Shown: positions 26,843 through 35,014 of the stretch, piece after piece | How positions within the stretch are numbered: position 1 is the stretch's first letter | How the letters are laid out: each line of letters starts with the position of its first letter | NCBI GenBank assembly: GCA_030065915.1 | Contig: JASJCQ010000005.1 | Span: forward strand, 62,001 to 126,000 | DNA length: 64,000 bases | Direction of reading: 5' to 3' | Source: Woeseiaceae bacterium | GTDB lineage: Bacteria; Pseudomonadota; Gammaproteobacteria; Steroidobacterales; Woeseiaceae | Program-made: the position numbers and the translations under genes | Notes under the pieces: model-generated | The model's input: only the letters and a program-made list of their open reading frames with translations | Databases searched by the model: none | Told to the model about the DNA's origin: nothing

Positions 26843-27595
26843 CTAGGAACCGGCATTCGCGAACCGCGTGTAATCCGGAATGATGCCGAGGAGAGCCGTC
26901 TCGAACAGCGCTTTGCCCGCGTCAGGGTTGGCGAGCGATGGATTCGAACCGATGCGCCCGTCCGGGAAACGGCGGCGATAGTCGTCGGCGTCGTAGATGG
27001 GTCCCGTGGGTGCAATCGGCGGATCCATCTCGGCAGACTTGATGCTGTCGGGGTACGCGTATTGCGTCAGCGAGACTTCGCCGCAGGTGGCGTGGCTGCC
27101 ATCCGCTGCGCCAAAAAGCTCTCTGCTGAGTTTCATGACGCCCTCAGCTTCCCACCAGTTCCTGAGCAAGCAACGAATGTTGGGAGATTCCGTCTCTTGC
27201 GGGCTCAGGCTGGATTGCGCATAGATCTCGGAGAAAGCGGCCGTCGCCGTCGCGGTGTTTCCGCCATGACCGTTCAGGAAGTAGAAGCGCTCAAAGCCGT
27301 GCCGGACCAGCGAGTTCACCATGTCGCAGATCACCAGGATCAGCGTAGACGGTCTGAGAGTGATGGAGCCCGCAAACCCAAGATGGTGCTGCGCCATGCC
27401 GACAGAGATCGTCGGTGCGATCAACGCACCAGTCTCCTTGCCCAGCTCGAGGGCGAGGGCTTCGGGGCACAGTGCGTCCGTGCCGATGAGCCCATTGGGC
27501 CCGTGCTGCTCCGTGGAACCTATCGGCATTACGATGGTTTTGCTGGTTTGCAGGTAGCGCTCGACTTCCTGCCAGGTGCTGAATCTGAGTTCCAA
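26843..27595 (-). CDS. Creatininase-family amidohydrolase
   Basis: A 250-aa cytoplasmic protein of the creatinine amidohydrolase/FAPy-deformylase (ArfB, MftE) family. IGSTEQHG (about 25-32) and GTD supply the metal-binding Glu, His and Asp, and FLNGHGGN contains the next His; a later GEVSLTQYAYP keeps the last Glu. It would hydrolyse a cyclic amide or C-N bond with two metals, on an unknown substrate. The start is TTG: GAGG lies 6 nt upstream and no better codon is in frame. It lies downstream of the divergent-facing HD gene and just before the M28 gene. Confidence 0.87.
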   Translation of the reverse strand: MELRFSTWQEVERYLQTSKTIVMPIGSTEQHGPNGLIGTDALCPEALALELGKETGALIAPTISVGMAQHHLGFAGSITLRPSTLILVICDMVNSLVRHGFERFYFLNGHGGNTATATAAFSEIYAQSSLSPQETESPNIRCLLRNWWEAEGVMKLSRELFGAADGSHATCGEVSLTQYAYPDSIKSAEMDPPIAPTGPIYDADDYRRRFPDGRIGSNPSLANPDAGKALFETALLGIIPDYTRFANAGS

Positions 27596-27702
27596 AATGC
27601 GCCTCTTAATGTTCGATTAGTCTTTCAGGGAAAGGGAGTGTCGAGCTTACCTTCCTGGGTGGCCCTTCGCCCTCAGCAAAATTGATGCTGACACCTCATT
27701 CC

Positions 27703-28287
27703 TCACCTGCCCTTTTCTTTGCTCTGGTTTGCTCTTGCCCGTGTCTCAACGTCGAGTAGCTCGCGAACCATTGCAGCAATGGGCACCTTGTTTGTATGCG
27801 TCTTTCCATAGCCGAGGTTGAACTCATAGTCGAAATCCGGGGGATTCAAGCCCTGGTTGTGCTGCAGGATGGTCTCGAGCTTGTCCAGCGCCTTAGCGGC
27901 TCGCGCCTCAGGGGATTCTCCAGCCTCGTACTCGTCCCAAAGCGAGACATACTCGGATCTGACTTCATCCGGAAGTGTTTCTACCAGCGAGAGAAAGTCG
28001 TCACGCTCCTTGGCGGACTTGGATGCTGTGGCGCTTTGCAAAGGAGCAGGAATGTCGCCGTCAACCGCCTCGCCCAGGTCGTGCAGGATGCAGATCTTCA
28101 GCAACTTCAACAAATCGATATCGGGAAGTTCATCAGCGAAGGTAACGGCCAGGAGTGTCAGTCGCCAGGTGTGTTCGGCAAAGCTTTCGGTGCGTCCGCT
28201 CGTCGTGTAGGCGGTGCGGAGAGTGTCTTTGAGTTGTTCGGCCTTACGAAGAAAGTCGAGACGCGCAGAAATGCTTGAACTCTCCAT
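27703..28287 (-). CDS. HD-domain phosphohydrolase (YfbR-like)
   Basis: A 194-aa HD-superfamily enzyme. His in ESFAEHTWR, the HD pair in ICILHDLGEAVDGD and Asp in KALDKLETILQ make the H...HD...D metal set, as in YfbR/5'-deoxynucleotidases. It is cytoplasmic, and a nucleotide or phosphate ester substrate is inferred. I chose the ATG at 28287, which has GGAG 6 nt upstream; a TTG four codons earlier would make the site part of the gene. The 3' end is Lys/Arg-rich. Confidence 0.85.
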   Translation of the reverse strand: MESSSISARLDFLRKAEQLKDTLRTAYTTSGRTESFAEHTWRLTLLAVTFADELPDIDLLKLLKICILHDLGEAVDGDIPAPLQSATASKSAKERDDFLSLVETLPDEVRSEYVSLWDEYEAGESPEARAAKALDKLETILQHNQGLNPPDFDYEFNLGYGKTHTNKVPIAAMVRELLDVETRARANQSKEKGR

Positions 28288-28343
28288 CTTCTTCTCCAAA
28301 CAGCATCAAACCTCGGGCGAACCGGCTAGCGGCATGATTCACC

Positions 28344-30695
28344 TCAACCCTCCAACGAGGCCAGCGTCTCTCTCGCCTGTCGCAAGTAGCGGAAGTCGTC
28401 GTCGGCATCAGACCAGAGGTTGATGACCTCCTCCAAGAGCAGTCGCGCGTCATCGGCATCGCCCGATGCGATCAGCACCCGGGCCAGAATGAACTTCGCG
28501 TACGGGTAGCTCGGATAGACGTGCAGGACAGCCTCGAGTTGCTCCCTGGCGGTGTCGACCGCACCCGCTTCAAGGTAGAGCCTCGCCATATTCACGAACA
28601 GCTCGGACACGCCCAGGCTATCGAGCAGTGTCTGCAAGATCGACTGACTCAAAATCGCATTTGACGCATCAATACTTTCGAGCGCTGCCTCGAAGTTTTG
28701 GTCCCAGATGTGAATTTGCGCCTGCTCCAGCCCCATGATGCCTTTATAGAAGTCCGGCAGCTGGCCAATCGAATCCTGCGACGCTTTTGCCAGGCGACGA
28801 TACTCGTCGCGGTTGCCTGCGCGCGCGTGGATCGTCCCGTAAGTGGCGTTCAGATACAGCGACATCGGCGGCTGCAGTCTCGTTGCAATGCTGTCGAGTA
28901 ATTCCAGCGACTCGTCGAAACGTTCCAGGAGCGACAGCATGACGGCGATCTGGGCTTCGATGGTGAAGATACGGGCGGCGGGCGGCAGAATGGTCTCTGC
29001 GAGTTCGTTCGCTTTCTCGGACAGCGCCATGGCCTCGCTGATGCGCCCTTGCGAGATGATGATTTCGATAGTGACCAGCAGCACCTGGAGTTGCTGCTGC
29101 GGTAACAGCCCGCCGGCCTGAAGCCTCTCGAGCCGGTCTGTCGCTTGCTGGAGCATTCCGCGTCGCGCATCGAGCCGCGCCAGCCCAAGCTCCGCCTGGA
29201 GAGGGTCGCTCAACAGGATTGCGGCGTCCTCGAGAGCCGCCTTCGATGCATCAAGCTCACCCTGAGCCAGGTACAGGCCCGCGAGTTGCGTGTAGCCGGC
29301 GCCGCTGTCGGGAACGAATTCGAGATAGCGCGACACCTGCACAATCGCTGCCTCGTAGTTGCCGAGCTGTAGTTCGACGTCCGCCTTCTGGCGATAGATC
29401 GAGTAATCGTTCGGCCGGAGTGCCAGCAACTGGTCGTAGGCTGCCTGCGCCTTGTCGAGAGATTCCGACGTGCCGCGCATCCGCGAGAACTGCGCGATGC
29501 TCTGCAGGGCCGTCGTGCTGTTAGGCTCCACTTCGCTCCAGATGTCGAGGACACGCTGGCCCCGATCGTAATCGCCGTCATAGACGTAACGATTCGCCTT
29601 CAGGATAAACTCGCTGGCCGTCGATAGCCTGTAGCTGTTGCGCAGCGCGCGCGTTGCACTGTCCCTGGCCGCGTCGAGCTCACCACTCAGGTACTGTCGC
29701 AGCGATAACTCGCCGAGTGCTTCGGCAAAGGCAGGATCGATCGCCAGCGCCGAGTTGAACAGGGAAACGCCGAGTGGGTAATTGCCATCGAGCTGGATGG
29801 CAGCCTGCGCGAGCACAAAATGCCGCACCGCATCCAGTGAACTGGAAAAATGCTCACTCACGGGGTCGTCGCTGTGATTCTCCGCAGGCGTGATTTCCCA
29901 GGTACCGAGTACTGCTGCCGTGGCCGCATCGACCGCGCTCATCCAGTCGCTGGCGCTGCCTGAAAAGGCTTCCAGCTCCTCTCCGCTACTCGCATCGAGA
30001 ACGCGAATCGAGATGACTTTCGCGTTGCCGTCTTCGCTAAAGCTGCCGACAACGAGTGCATCGCTTTGCCGGTCGCCAGCCAGCTCAACAGCGAGGCCGC
30101 TCGGCACGCCGGTGAGCCGGTCGTACCCCTGCTCGCGCAGCCGGTCCTTGAGCGCCAGGGTGTCGAGCGGCGTGTCGGCCGTCACGACCGGTGACACTCG
30201 GTTGATGTCGTACTCGAGCATGATGGGCAGACCGTAGGAGAGCCAGTCGAGCTCGGGGTCGCCCGTCTCGTTTTCCCAGAAGAAGGCGACGATCTCGCGA
30301 TGGTAACCACGCCGGGCCACCTCGAACTCCTGCATCTCGCCCATCTCGTTCTCGATCATCATCATCTCGGTCGCCGCTTCGGCGTTGATCTGAGGGGTGA
30401 CGAGCCAAAGCACGACAGCCGCGACAATCCCGTTGACCGGCACAAAGACCTTCTCGGTTCCGGTCCAGCGATCCCGGCCGGGTGCACCGTGGTTGTATGC
30501 GACCAACAGCACTGCCGGCAGCATGACGAGCATGGCAATGAAGACAAACGAGGTCAGATTGCCGGGCAGGCCGAATCGATCCGTGACCCAGTCACCGAGC
30601 TCGATGACCAGCCACATCGCGGCGATGTACATACCGGCAATCTGCGGTACGCGACGATGGGCGAGGTTCCGGAACAGTGAATCGGGGTTCGACAT
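28344..30695 (-). CDS. Large membrane-anchored TPR protein
   Basis: A protein of about 783 aa. Three hydrophobic segments near the N-terminus (about 25-125) follow a basic leader with LAHRRVPQIAGMYIAAMWLV, a type common in CadC/adenylate-cyclase-like TPR proteins. A domain of about 150-270 (DTLALKDRLREQGYDRLTGV and ALVVGSFSEDGNAKV) resembles the FlgO/TolB-like fold found in those proteins, followed by 12 or so TPR-type helices to the end. It is probably a periplasmic or membrane scaffold; no enzyme motif was found. ATG chosen at 30695; an upstream TTG (30731) is less likely. No Shine-Dalgarno is evident. Confidence 0.75.
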   Translation of the reverse strand: MSNPDSLFRNLAHRRVPQIAGMYIAAMWLVIELGDWVTDRFGLPGNLTSFVFIAMLVMLPAVLLVAYNHGAPGRDRWTGTEKVFVPVNGIVAAVVLWLVTPQINAEAATEMMMIENEMGEMQEFEVARRGYHREIVAFFWENETGDPELDWLSYGLPIMLEYDINRVSPVVTADTPLDTLALKDRLREQGYDRLTGVPSGLAVELAGDRQSDALVVGSFSEDGNAKVISIRVLDASSGEELEAFSGSASDWMSAVDAATAAVLGTWEITPAENHSDDPVSEHFSSSLDAVRHFVLAQAAIQLDGNYPLGVSLFNSALAIDPAFAEALGELSLRQYLSGELDAARDSATRALRNSYRLSTASEFILKANRYVYDGDYDRGQRVLDIWSEVEPNSTTALQSIAQFSRMRGTSESLDKAQAAYDQLLALRPNDYSIYRQKADVELQLGNYEAAIVQVSRYLEFVPDSGAGYTQLAGLYLAQGELDASKAALEDAAILLSDPLQAELGLARLDARRGMLQQATDRLERLQAGGLLPQQQLQVLLVTIEIIISQGRISEAMALSEKANELAETILPPAARIFTIEAQIAVMLSLLERFDESLELLDSIATRLQPPMSLYLNATYGTIHARAGNRDEYRRLAKASQDSIGQLPDFYKGIMGLEQAQIHIWDQNFEAALESIDASNAILSQSILQTLLDSLGVSELFVNMARLYLEAGAVDTAREQLEAVLHVYPSYPYAKFILARVLIASGDADDARLLLEEVINLWSDADDDFRYLRQARETLASLEG

Positions 30696-31011
30696 CCGGC
30701 AATAGTAGGGGTGGAACCGATATTCATCCAATCTTTCTGAGCCTGCCGAGCCCTCCGGTCGCTAGCCGGCGGCCCTGCATCGCTTCGATCAGCGCCCGCT
30801 CCCCTGCCAAGCCTCCTTCCTGCAAGCCTTACGGACCTGACCAGGCGATGGTCATAAACGCGTAAATCTCTGATTTTATTGGTGGTAATGATTTGGTCAT
30901 GAATTGGTCAGGGGATGGTCATTCCATTTTCGGCACTCCCCGGCAGGATGCGCCGCAACTCGGCAGCAAGGCGCTGCCCGGGAGCAAACAATCAACTACG
31001 GAGATATAGAA
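30696..31011. other. Intergenic region between the TPR gene and the OsmC operon
   Basis: 316 nt between divergent genes. It holds a half-copy of the GGGGTCGAACC repeat (GGGGTGGAACCGATATTC at 30708-30725), the TGGTCA box array (30838-30921) and, at 31000-31008, the ribosome site of the OsmC gene (GGAG). No further gene is visible. Confidence 0.7.
30838..30921. promoter_or_regulatory. Array of five TGGTCA boxes upstream of the OsmC operon
   Basis: An inverted pair TGACCA-GGCGA-TGGTCA lies at 30838-30854 (5-nt spacer). Three direct TGGTCA boxes start at 30894, 30905 and 30916, exactly 11 nt apart with 5-nt spacers; 849 to 894 is 45 nt, about four turns. Regular helical-turn spacing just upstream of the operon suggests operator sites for a dimeric or cooperative regulator (inference). 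The regulator is not encoded nearby. Confidence 0.6.
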
Positions 31012-31575
31012 ATGACCAACCAGGTAACTGCACTGCCCAACGGGGTAAACGTCGAAGCGCTGCTGGGCGCACGTGAAGCACTCACCGAGATGCCGGAGGC
31101 TGCCAAGTTCGTCTGGCGCGCCGTGAACGAGTGGAAAAGCGGCACGCACGCGGAGTCACGAATCGAGGGATTCTTCGGCCTCGGAGAAGAACAGCGCCAC
31201 GTGCGTGAGTTCCGCTTCGACTCGGATCATCCGCAGATCTTCGCCGCCGAAGACAACGGCCCGACGCCGGTCGAGTATGTGCTCGTCGGCCTGGCGGGCT
31301 GCCTGACAGCCGGCATCGCCTCGGTTGCAGCCAACCGCGGCATCGAGCTGCGTTCGGTAACGGCGACGCTGGAAGCCGACATGGACCTCTACGGCATCCT
31401 CGGCATCGATTCCGATGTTCGTAACGGCTTCAATGGCATCACGGTGAACTACACGATCGATGCGGATGCTTCCGAGGAAGACATCGCTGCCGTCGTCGCC
31501 CAGTCGCAGAAGCGTTCGGCTGTATTCGACGTCATCACCAACCCGACCAACGTCACCGTTCGGGTCAACCAGTGA
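31012..31575 (+). CDS. OsmC-family protein, one of the two cysteines missing
   Basis: A 187-aa OsmC/Ohr-fold protein. PVEYVLVGLAGCLTAG contains Cys97, the equivalent of the peroxidatic cysteine. The second, resolving-type cysteine position reads QKRSAVFD with Ser169, where active Ohr/OsmC peroxidases have Cys. Activity as a thiol peroxidase is therefore uncertain; a ligand-binding or single-cysteine role is possible. GGAG 8 nt upstream supports the ATG at 31012 (the frame is open back to 30904). It is the first gene of a four-gene operon and its stop overlaps the next start by 4 nt. Confidence 0.87.
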   Translation: MTNQVTALPNGVNVEALLGAREALTEMPEAAKFVWRAVNEWKSGTHAESRIEGFFGLGEEQRHVREFRFDSDHPQIFAAEDNGPTPVEYVLVGLAGCLTAGIASVAANRGIELRSVTATLEADMDLYGILGIDSDVRNGFNGITVNYTIDADASEEDIAAVVAQSQKRSAVFDVITNPTNVTVRVNQ

Positions 31576-32837
31576 GCTTCTTGAGCCACATCCCCCGCCG
31601 CACGGCCGGTGCCATTGACGTAGTCGTCATAGGTGCCGGCCATGCCGGCCTTGCGATCAGCCAGCTGCTCGGCAGTCGCGGCGTCGAACACGTCGTGCTC
31701 GAGCGCGGTGAGGTCGCAAACTCTTGGCGCAAGGAGCGGTGGGACTCATTGAAACTGCTGACGCCCAACTGGCAGACGCGGCTGCCCGGCTGCGCCTATG
31801 ACGGCGACGACCCGGACGGCTACATGTCGGTTGGCGAGCTGGTTCAGTTCCTCGATGACTACGCCGCGAACACGAACGCGCCTATCGTGACCGGGTGTGA
31901 AGTTACGTCCGTGCGTCGCGTCGCGGAACGCTATCGGGTCATAACCAGCCAGGGCACCTGGAATGCGCGCGCTGTCGTGTTAGCCACGGGCGCCTGCAAC
32001 AGGCCGTCGATACCGACAGCGGCCAGCGGACTGCCGGCCGAGCTCACGCAGCTGACACCGTTTGACTACCGCTCGCCCGAGAATGTGCCCGAAGGCGGCG
32101 TGCTGATCGTCGGCGCATCGGCCACGGGCCTGCAGTTCGCCGACGAGCTGCTGAAAGCCGGTCATGACGTCACGCTCGCGGCCGGAGAGCACGTCCGCAT
32201 GCCGCGGCGCTACCGTGGCAAAGACATCTTCTACTGGATGACGCGTTGCGGCATCCACGACCAAAGCTACACCGAGATCGAAGACATCGGGCGCGGCCGC
32301 CGGCTGCCGTCGCCGCAACTTGTCGGGTCAACCGACCTGCCCATCCTCGACCTTAACTACCTGAGAGACCGGGGCGCCAGGATCGCCGGCCGCTTCATGC
32401 GCGCCTGGAACGGTGAGATTCAGTTCTCGGGATCGCTTGGCAACGTCTGTGCGCTGGCTGATCTCAAGATGCAACGCCTCCTGAAGCTCATCGACGAGAC
32501 GGCAGACAGAGACGGTGCACCGGCGGCAGAGACGTTCGCGCCGACCTGCGTCGATGACGAGCCCTTGCTGAGCATGAACATCGAGGACGTGAAGAGCGTG
32601 ATCTGGGCGACGGGTTTCAAGCCCGACTACCGCTGGCTCGACGTCGACGTGTTCGATCGCAAAGGCCAGCTGCGTCACGACGGCGGAGTCGTCGACGGCG
32701 AAGGGCTGTACGTGCTGGGGCTGCCGCTGATGCGGCGACGCAAATCCAGTTTCATTTTCGGCATCGAAGACGATGCCCGCGACATCGCTGACCACCTGGT
32801 CGGCTACCTGACAAACACTCTAAGGAGAGCATCATGA
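31572..32837 (+). CDS. FMO-like FAD/NAD(P)-binding flavoprotein
   Basis: A 421-aa cytoplasmic flavoprotein with an N-terminal GAGHAGLA FAD-binding motif (about 21-28), a central second dinucleotide fold VGASATGLQ (about 180) and the ATGFKPDY motif near the C-terminal third. NSWRKERWDSLKLLTPN is typical of the flavin-dependent monooxygenase-like proteins annotated as putative K+ transport flavoproteins. The FMO/Baeyer-Villiger fingerprint FxGxxxHxxx(Y/W) is not seen, so the oxygenation reaction is unproven. The start is GTG, overlapping the OsmC stop by 4 nt; the stop overlaps the next gene by 4 nt. It is cotranscribed with OsmC, AhpD-like and cysteine synthase genes. Confidence 0.87.
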   Translation: MSFLSHIPRRTAGAIDVVVIGAGHAGLAISQLLGSRGVEHVVLERGEVANSWRKERWDSLKLLTPNWQTRLPGCAYDGDDPDGYMSVGELVQFLDDYAANTNAPIVTGCEVTSVRRVAERYRVITSQGTWNARAVVLATGACNRPSIPTAASGLPAELTQLTPFDYRSPENVPEGGVLIVGASATGLQFADELLKAGHDVTLAAGEHVRMPRRYRGKDIFYWMTRCGIHDQSYTEIEDIGRGRRLPSPQLVGSTDLPILDLNYLRDRGARIAGRFMRAWNGEIQFSGSLGNVCALADLKMQRLLKLIDETADRDGAPAAETFAPTCVDDEPLLSMNIEDVKSVIWATGFKPDYRWLDVDVFDRKGQLRHDGGVVDGEGLYVLGLPLMRRRKSSFIFGIEDDARDIADHLVGYLTNTLRRAS

Positions 32838-33457
32838 CCTTTATCCGGACCGTGCGCCCGGCCGACGCCTCGGGCGATGTGCGCGACATGTACGAGCGCC
32901 AGGAAGACCACTGGGGTTTCGTGCCGAACTACGCCAAGGCCTTCAGCCATCGGCCCGAGGCGCTGGCACGCTGGGGGCGGTTGCTGGCAGAACTCCGGCG
33001 TCCGGCGGACGACCGCCGTTTCGAGCTGGTGACGTTTGCCGCGGCCTACGCGCTCAGGAACAGCGGCTGCACACTGGTACACGGCAAGGAGCTCTCAAAG
33101 TTTATTGGCGAAGACGCGGTCGTCGCGATCGCAAACGGTCGCGAAGCCGACGTGTTGCCCGACATCGACGTCGCCATCGTTCAGCTCGCGCGCCAGGTCG
33201 CGAAGGATGCGACCCAGGTGACCTCCGGCCTCATCGACCGACTGAAGTATCGCCACGACCTGAGCGACGCCGAAGTGTTCGACATCGTCGCACTTGCCGC
33301 CGGCCGCGCGTTCTTCGCCAAGCTGCTCGACGGCCTTGGGGTACAGATCGACAGCACGTGGAAGGTGCTGAATTCAGACTTCCGCGAGAGCCTGAGGATC
33401 GGCCGGCCGATTGATCTCAGCACGCCGGAGCACCTGCCGGCCGACCACGCCGCCTGA
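32834..33457 (+). CDS. AhpD/carboxymuconolactone decarboxylase-family protein
   Basis: A 207-aa alpha-helical protein of the CMD/AhpD family. The proton-relay set of AhpD (Glu, Cys, Cys, His at spacing 0, 12, 15, 19) aligns as Glu64, Asn76, Cys79 and His83, so the first active cysteine is replaced by Asn while Glu, the second Cys and His remain. A peroxidase or disulfide-reductase cycle using two cysteines is therefore not possible as in AhpD; single-cysteine chemistry or a partner thiol would be needed. It starts with ATGA overlapping the flavoprotein stop by 4 nt. Confidence 0.85.
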   Translation: MTFIRTVRPADASGDVRDMYERQEDHWGFVPNYAKAFSHRPEALARWGRLLAELRRPADDRRFELVTFAAAYALRNSGCTLVHGKELSKFIGEDAVVAIANGREADVLPDIDVAIVQLARQVAKDATQVTSGLIDRLKYRHDLSDAEVFDIVALAAGRAFFAKLLDGLGVQIDSTWKVLNSDFRESLRIGRPIDLSTPEHLPADHAA

Positions 33458-33482
33458 CAGAAAATCCAACAGGAATACGACA

Positions 33483-34961
33483 ATGAAATTCAACAACATC
33501 ACAGAGACCGTCGGTAACACACCGCTGGTTAAGCTCAACAAGCTCGGCCCCGAGGGCGTCAACGTCTGGGTCAAGGTCGAGTCCTTCAACCCGATGGGCT
33601 CGGTGAAAGATCGCATGGCGCTGGCCATGATCGAGGACGCCGAGCGCAGCGGCGCGCTGAAGCCCGGCCAGACGGTCGTCGAGGCAACCAGCGGCAACAC
33701 GGGCATCGGACTCGCCATGGTCTGCGCCCAGAAAGGCTATCCGCTGGTCGTGACCATGGCGGAGAGCTTCAGCGTCGAACGCAGGAAACTGCTGCGCTTC
33801 CTCGGCGCGAAAGTCGTGCTGACACCGGCGTCCGAGAAAGGCACCGGCATGATGAAAAAGGCCGAAGAACTCGCCGCGAAGCACGGCTGGTTCATGACGA
33901 AACAGTTCAATAACCCGGCCAATGCCGACGTGCACTACCGGACGACCGCACAGGAAATCCTCGCCGACTTCGGCGACCAGCCTGTGCATGCCTGGGTATC
34001 GGGATTCGGCACCGGCGGTACGATGCTCGGTGTGTCACGCGCGATGCGCGAGGCAAGTCCCGAGACACGAATCGTCGCGGCTGAACCCGACAACTCGCCG
34101 GTACTCGGTGCCGGCGTCCAGCAGCCGCGGGACGAGTACGGCAGGCCGGTTGGCAGTCACCCGCATTTCCGACCGCACCTGATGCAGGGCTGGAGCCCGG
34201 ACTTTGTCTCGGATCTGACCCAGGCCGCCATCGACGACAAACTCATCGACGAGATCGTCGCGGTCAACGGGGATGAGGCGATGGCCATGTCCCGGGCGCT
34301 GGCTCAGCAGGAAGGCATCTTCGTCGGCACCTCCTCCGGCGCCACGCTGGCGGCTGCCCTCGAGTATGCGAAGACCGCGCCGAAGGGAGCCAATATCGTT
34401 GCGATGCTGCCCGATACCGGCGAACGCTACCTGTCCACGCCGCTGTTCGGCGAGATCGGTGACGACATGACCGAAGAAGAAGTCACGCTGTCGAAATCGA
34501 CGCCCAACTTCCGCTTCGACGTGCAGGCAGCGGCGGCGCCGGCAGCCGCACCGGCCGACGTCGATGCAGAAGCCAGGCAGTACATCGAGGACATGGTCAA
34601 CAACGAGCCTGTCGTCATGTTCGCGCTGGAATGGTGTGAGTTCTGCTGGTCGGTACGCAAGCTGTTCGATGCACTCGGCGTGACGTACAAGAGCGTCGAC
34701 ATTGACGCCGTCGAATACCAGGAGAATAACCGTGGCGTGAAGATCCGTGCGGCGCTGGGCAAGCGCGTGGGCAGCCCGACGATGCCACAGGTATTCATTG
34801 CAGGCGACCATGTCGGCGGTTGCACCGACGTCATAGAGAGATTCCAGAGCGGCGCGTTGCAGAGCGACTTCGAACGGAACCGGATCGACTTCGACAAGTC
34901 GGCGGACCTCGATGCGTGGTCGTTGCTACCGCAATGGATACATCCGAGGAAGTCGGCGTAG
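33483..34961 (+). CDS. Cysteine synthase (PLP-dependent) fused to glutaredoxin
   Basis: A 492-aa fusion. Residues 1-330 form a CysK-type PLP enzyme: SVKDR with Lys42, ATSGNTG, the GTGGT phosphate loop and GTSSGAT. Residues about 370-470 form a glutaredoxin: CEFC (Cys385-Cys388), a TMPQVF cis-Pro loop and GGCTD. An Ala/Pro linker lies between. A cysteine synthase adds sulfide or another nucleophile to O-acetylserine; the glutaredoxin could reduce a disulfide or supply or remove a thiol in the same polypeptide. It is the last gene of the operon, 25 nt after the AhpD-like gene, followed by an inverted repeat at 34968. The fused architecture argues that it handles a special sulfur donor or product (inference). 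Confidence 0.9.
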   Translation: MKFNNITETVGNTPLVKLNKLGPEGVNVWVKVESFNPMGSVKDRMALAMIEDAERSGALKPGQTVVEATSGNTGIGLAMVCAQKGYPLVVTMAESFSVERRKLLRFLGAKVVLTPASEKGTGMMKKAEELAAKHGWFMTKQFNNPANADVHYRTTAQEILADFGDQPVHAWVSGFGTGGTMLGVSRAMREASPETRIVAAEPDNSPVLGAGVQQPRDEYGRPVGSHPHFRPHLMQGWSPDFVSDLTQAAIDDKLIDEIVAVNGDEAMAMSRALAQQEGIFVGTSSGATLAAALEYAKTAPKGANIVAMLPDTGERYLSTPLFGEIGDDMTEEEVTLSKSTPNFRFDVQAAAAPAAAPADVDAEARQYIEDMVNNEPVVMFALEWCEFCWSVRKLFDALGVTYKSVDIDAVEYQENNRGVKIRAALGKRVGSPTMPQVFIAGDHVGGCTDVIERFQSGALQSDFERNRIDFDKSADLDAWSLLPQWIHPRKSA

Positions 34962-34967
34962 GGATCT

Positions 34968-35010
34968 GGGGTCGAGCCGAAGAACAGGCGTCTTTATTCG
35001 GTTCGACCCC
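34968..35010. repeat. Paired GGGGTCGA(A/G)CCGAA inverted repeat
   Basis: The arms GGGGTCGAGCCGAA (34968-34981) and TTCGGTTCGACCCC (34997-35010) are complementary with one mismatch, over a 15-nt loop. It sits just after the cysteine synthase stop and between convergent genes. It is a member of the repeat family at 45441-45473. Confidence 0.85.
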
Positions 35011-35014
35011 GTAC

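Noticed and set aside
26090..27685. 531-codon plus-strand frame across the M28 and creatininase genes
   Set aside because: It spans two minus-strand genes with intact catalytic motifs; its translation has no recognisable domain.
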